A DNA stretch of 64,000 nucleotides from Massilia horti. GTDB taxonomy: Bacteria > Pseudomonadota > Gammaproteobacteria > Burkholderiales > Burkholderiaceae_D. The translations under genes were made by a program, and so were the position numbers. Positions 63,280 to 64,000 of this stretch are shown here, piece after piece. The notes beneath the pieces were generated by a model. It was not told the DNA's origin. It saw only the letters and a list, made by a program, of their open reading frames with translations, and did no database searches. The stretch's first letter is position 1. Each line of letters opens with the position of its first letter. The stretch covers positions 47,121-111,120 of the forward strand of contig NZ_SPUM01000002.1 in assembly GCF_004614195.1 (NCBI RefSeq), read 5' to 3'.

Positions 63280-64000
63280 ATGATCTCGAAAGACGAATTC
63301 CAAGCGATCGCTGAATTGGATCTGGACCCAATCAAAGTGAAGCTGATGCATAAGGAATCTGGGGAGGGATGGACGCTGGAATATGCAAATCAGATCGAAT
63401 TCGAATATCGGCGCTTTCTGTATCTGATGAAAAAGTTCCCCAATGTGCCGGCTGCTCCGCTATTCGATGTCGACATTTTCTGGCATTACCATATCCTGGA
63501 CACCATGAAATACGCGACGGACTGCGACAGCGTGTTCGGCCATTTCCTGCATCATTTTCCCTATGTCGGACTGAGGGGCGAAGAGGACGAGGAATTGCAT
63601 AAGGAAGGTGGCGCCCGCATGCAGCAACTTTACGAGGCAACCTTCGGCGAACCGTACCTTCGTTCCGCTGCAGTAAACGAGCAGGCGGCGGCTTCCACAA
63701 AAAAGACCTCCTTCTGCTGGGTAGAGGGCACCCAGGCGACAGCTTGCGCCCAAAAGACCGCTTTCTGCTGGGTCGAGGGCCAGCAGGCGCCGGCTTCCGC
63801 ACAAAAGACCGCTTTCTGCTGGGTAGACGGCAAGCAGACGGCTGCTTCCGCACAAAAGACCGCTTTTTGCTGGGTAGACGGCAAGCGGGCGGCGGCTTCC
63901 GCACAAAAGACCGCTTTCTGCTGGGTAGACGGTAAGCAGGCGGCAGCTTCCGCACAAAAGACCGCTTTCTGCTGGGTAGACGGTAAGCAGGCGGCAGCTT
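63280..64000 (+). CDS. GRDP-like domain protein with tandem FCWV(D/E)G repeats (cut by window edge)
   Basis: ATG 63280, with AAAGGA 7 bp upstream, opens a frame that stays open to the window end (240 codons). Residues 1-130 are a folded domain. FDVDIFWHYHILDTMKYATD, then CDSVFG and FLHHFPY, resembles the glycine-rich-domain-protein-like (GRDP) family motif with its D-x-x-WHxHIL and a downstream Cys and His. From about residue 138 the protein is a tandem array of 17-residue units of the form ASAQKTAFCWVDGKQAA, six complete units being visible and a seventh begun. Every unit keeps Phe-Cys-Trp-Val-(Asp/Glu)-Gly. There is no signal peptide. Leader-plus-repeated-core layout with invariant Cys and Trp recalls multicore RiPP precursors, but the modifying enzymes, if any, would lie beyond the edge. 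A structural or metal-binding repeat protein is the alternative. Confidence 0.75.
   Translation, partial: MISKDEFQAIAELDLDPIKVKLMHKESGEGWTLEYANQIEFEYRRFLYLMKKFPNVPAAPLFDVDIFWHYHILDTMKYATDCDSVFGHFLHHFPYVGLRGEEDEELHKEGGARMQQLYEATFGEPYLRSAAVNEQAAASTKKTSFCWVEGTQATACAQKTAFCWVEGQQAPASAQKTAFCWVDGKQTAASAQKTAFCWVDGKRAAASAQKTAFCWVDGKQAAASAQKTAFCWVDGKQAAA
63691..63996 (+). repeat. Six 51-bp tandem repeats inside the last gene
   Basis: Units start at 63691, 63742, 63793, 63844, 63895 and 63946, each exactly 51 bp, with a seventh starting at 63997. Unit 1 is the most diverged (ASTKKTSFCWVEG), unit 2 has an extra Cys (ACAQKTAFCWVEG), and units 5 and 6 are identical at all 51 positions. This gradient indicates recent expansion at the 3' side. 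Confidence 0.95.

Noticed and set aside
63332..63955. Three long minus-strand open frames across the repeat array
   Set aside because: The 51-bp period is a multiple of three, so any frame free of stops in one unit stays open through all units. The plus-strand frame has a ribosome site and a recognisable N-terminal domain.
63691..63996. CRISPR array
   Set aside because: The repeats are contiguous 51-bp coding units without spacers, so they are an in-frame protein repeat.

Overview
The window is high-GC, densely coded chromosome from what looks like a betaproteobacterium of the Oxalobacteraceae (Massilia/Duganella/Telluria type). This is an inference from gene content and protein character: an Entner-Doudoroff cluster with HexR, imuAB mutasome genes, a DUF2760-Hsp70-Hsp70 triad, ArgA next to HrpA, YggX, and many alternative GTG starts. 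No rRNA, tRNA, CRISPR array, phage or complete insertion sequence was seen. Both window edges cut a gene.

Layout. 1-1.2 kb: start of a Do/DegP protease and an IbpA-type small heat-shock protein with a sigma32-like promoter. 1.4-4.4 kb: alpha/beta hydrolase and the SOS mutagenesis pair imuA-imuB behind a perfect LexA box, without dnaE2. 4.7-6.9 kb: Na+/H+ antiporter, a HepT-like protein that has lost its active-site residues, and a pseudopilin. 6.9-17.1 kb: two secreted pectate lyases (PL3, PL1) beside a nine-gene type II secretion cluster built from PilM/N/O/P-like rather than GspC/L/M subunits. Palindromic GntR-type operators precede the PL1 lyase. 17.4-23 kb: an SDR gene remnant and the DUF2760-Hsp70-Hsp70 triad. 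23-27.7 kb: Yip1 and PRC-barrel proteins, then lysR-garL-garR for galactarate/glucarate breakdown. 27.9-37.6 kb: hrpA, argA, yggX, rpiA, a PhaC-like hydrolase, small exported proteins and a metallopeptidase abutting a MITE-like element. 37.6-50.8 kb: central carbon block (eda, edd, pgi, SMP-30 lactonase, S9 peptidase, zwf, hexR, msrC, tal) with HexR-like boxes before edd, pgi and zwf. 50.8-54.2 kb: a tandem duplication of a CSS-EAL c-di-GMP phosphodiesterase. 54.3-60.9 kb: TetR regulator and an RND efflux operon ending in a strong terminator. 61.1-64 kb: a CHASE histidine kinase, then the most unusual gene of the window. That gene has a GRDP-like N-terminal domain followed by at least six tandem 17-residue repeats, each carrying one FCWV(D/E)G motif, and it runs off the right edge.

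How the parts fit. The lyases, the secretion apparatus, garL/garR and the Entner-Doudoroff genes together suggest an organism that secretes pectinases and burns uronic and aldaric acids through pyruvate. Intergenic spaces carry at least two families of REP/REPIN-like palindromic repeats. One family is also embedded in the 220-bp element with terminal inverted repeats. Candidates for something undescribed are the FCWV repeat protein at the right edge and, second, the MITE/REPIN system.
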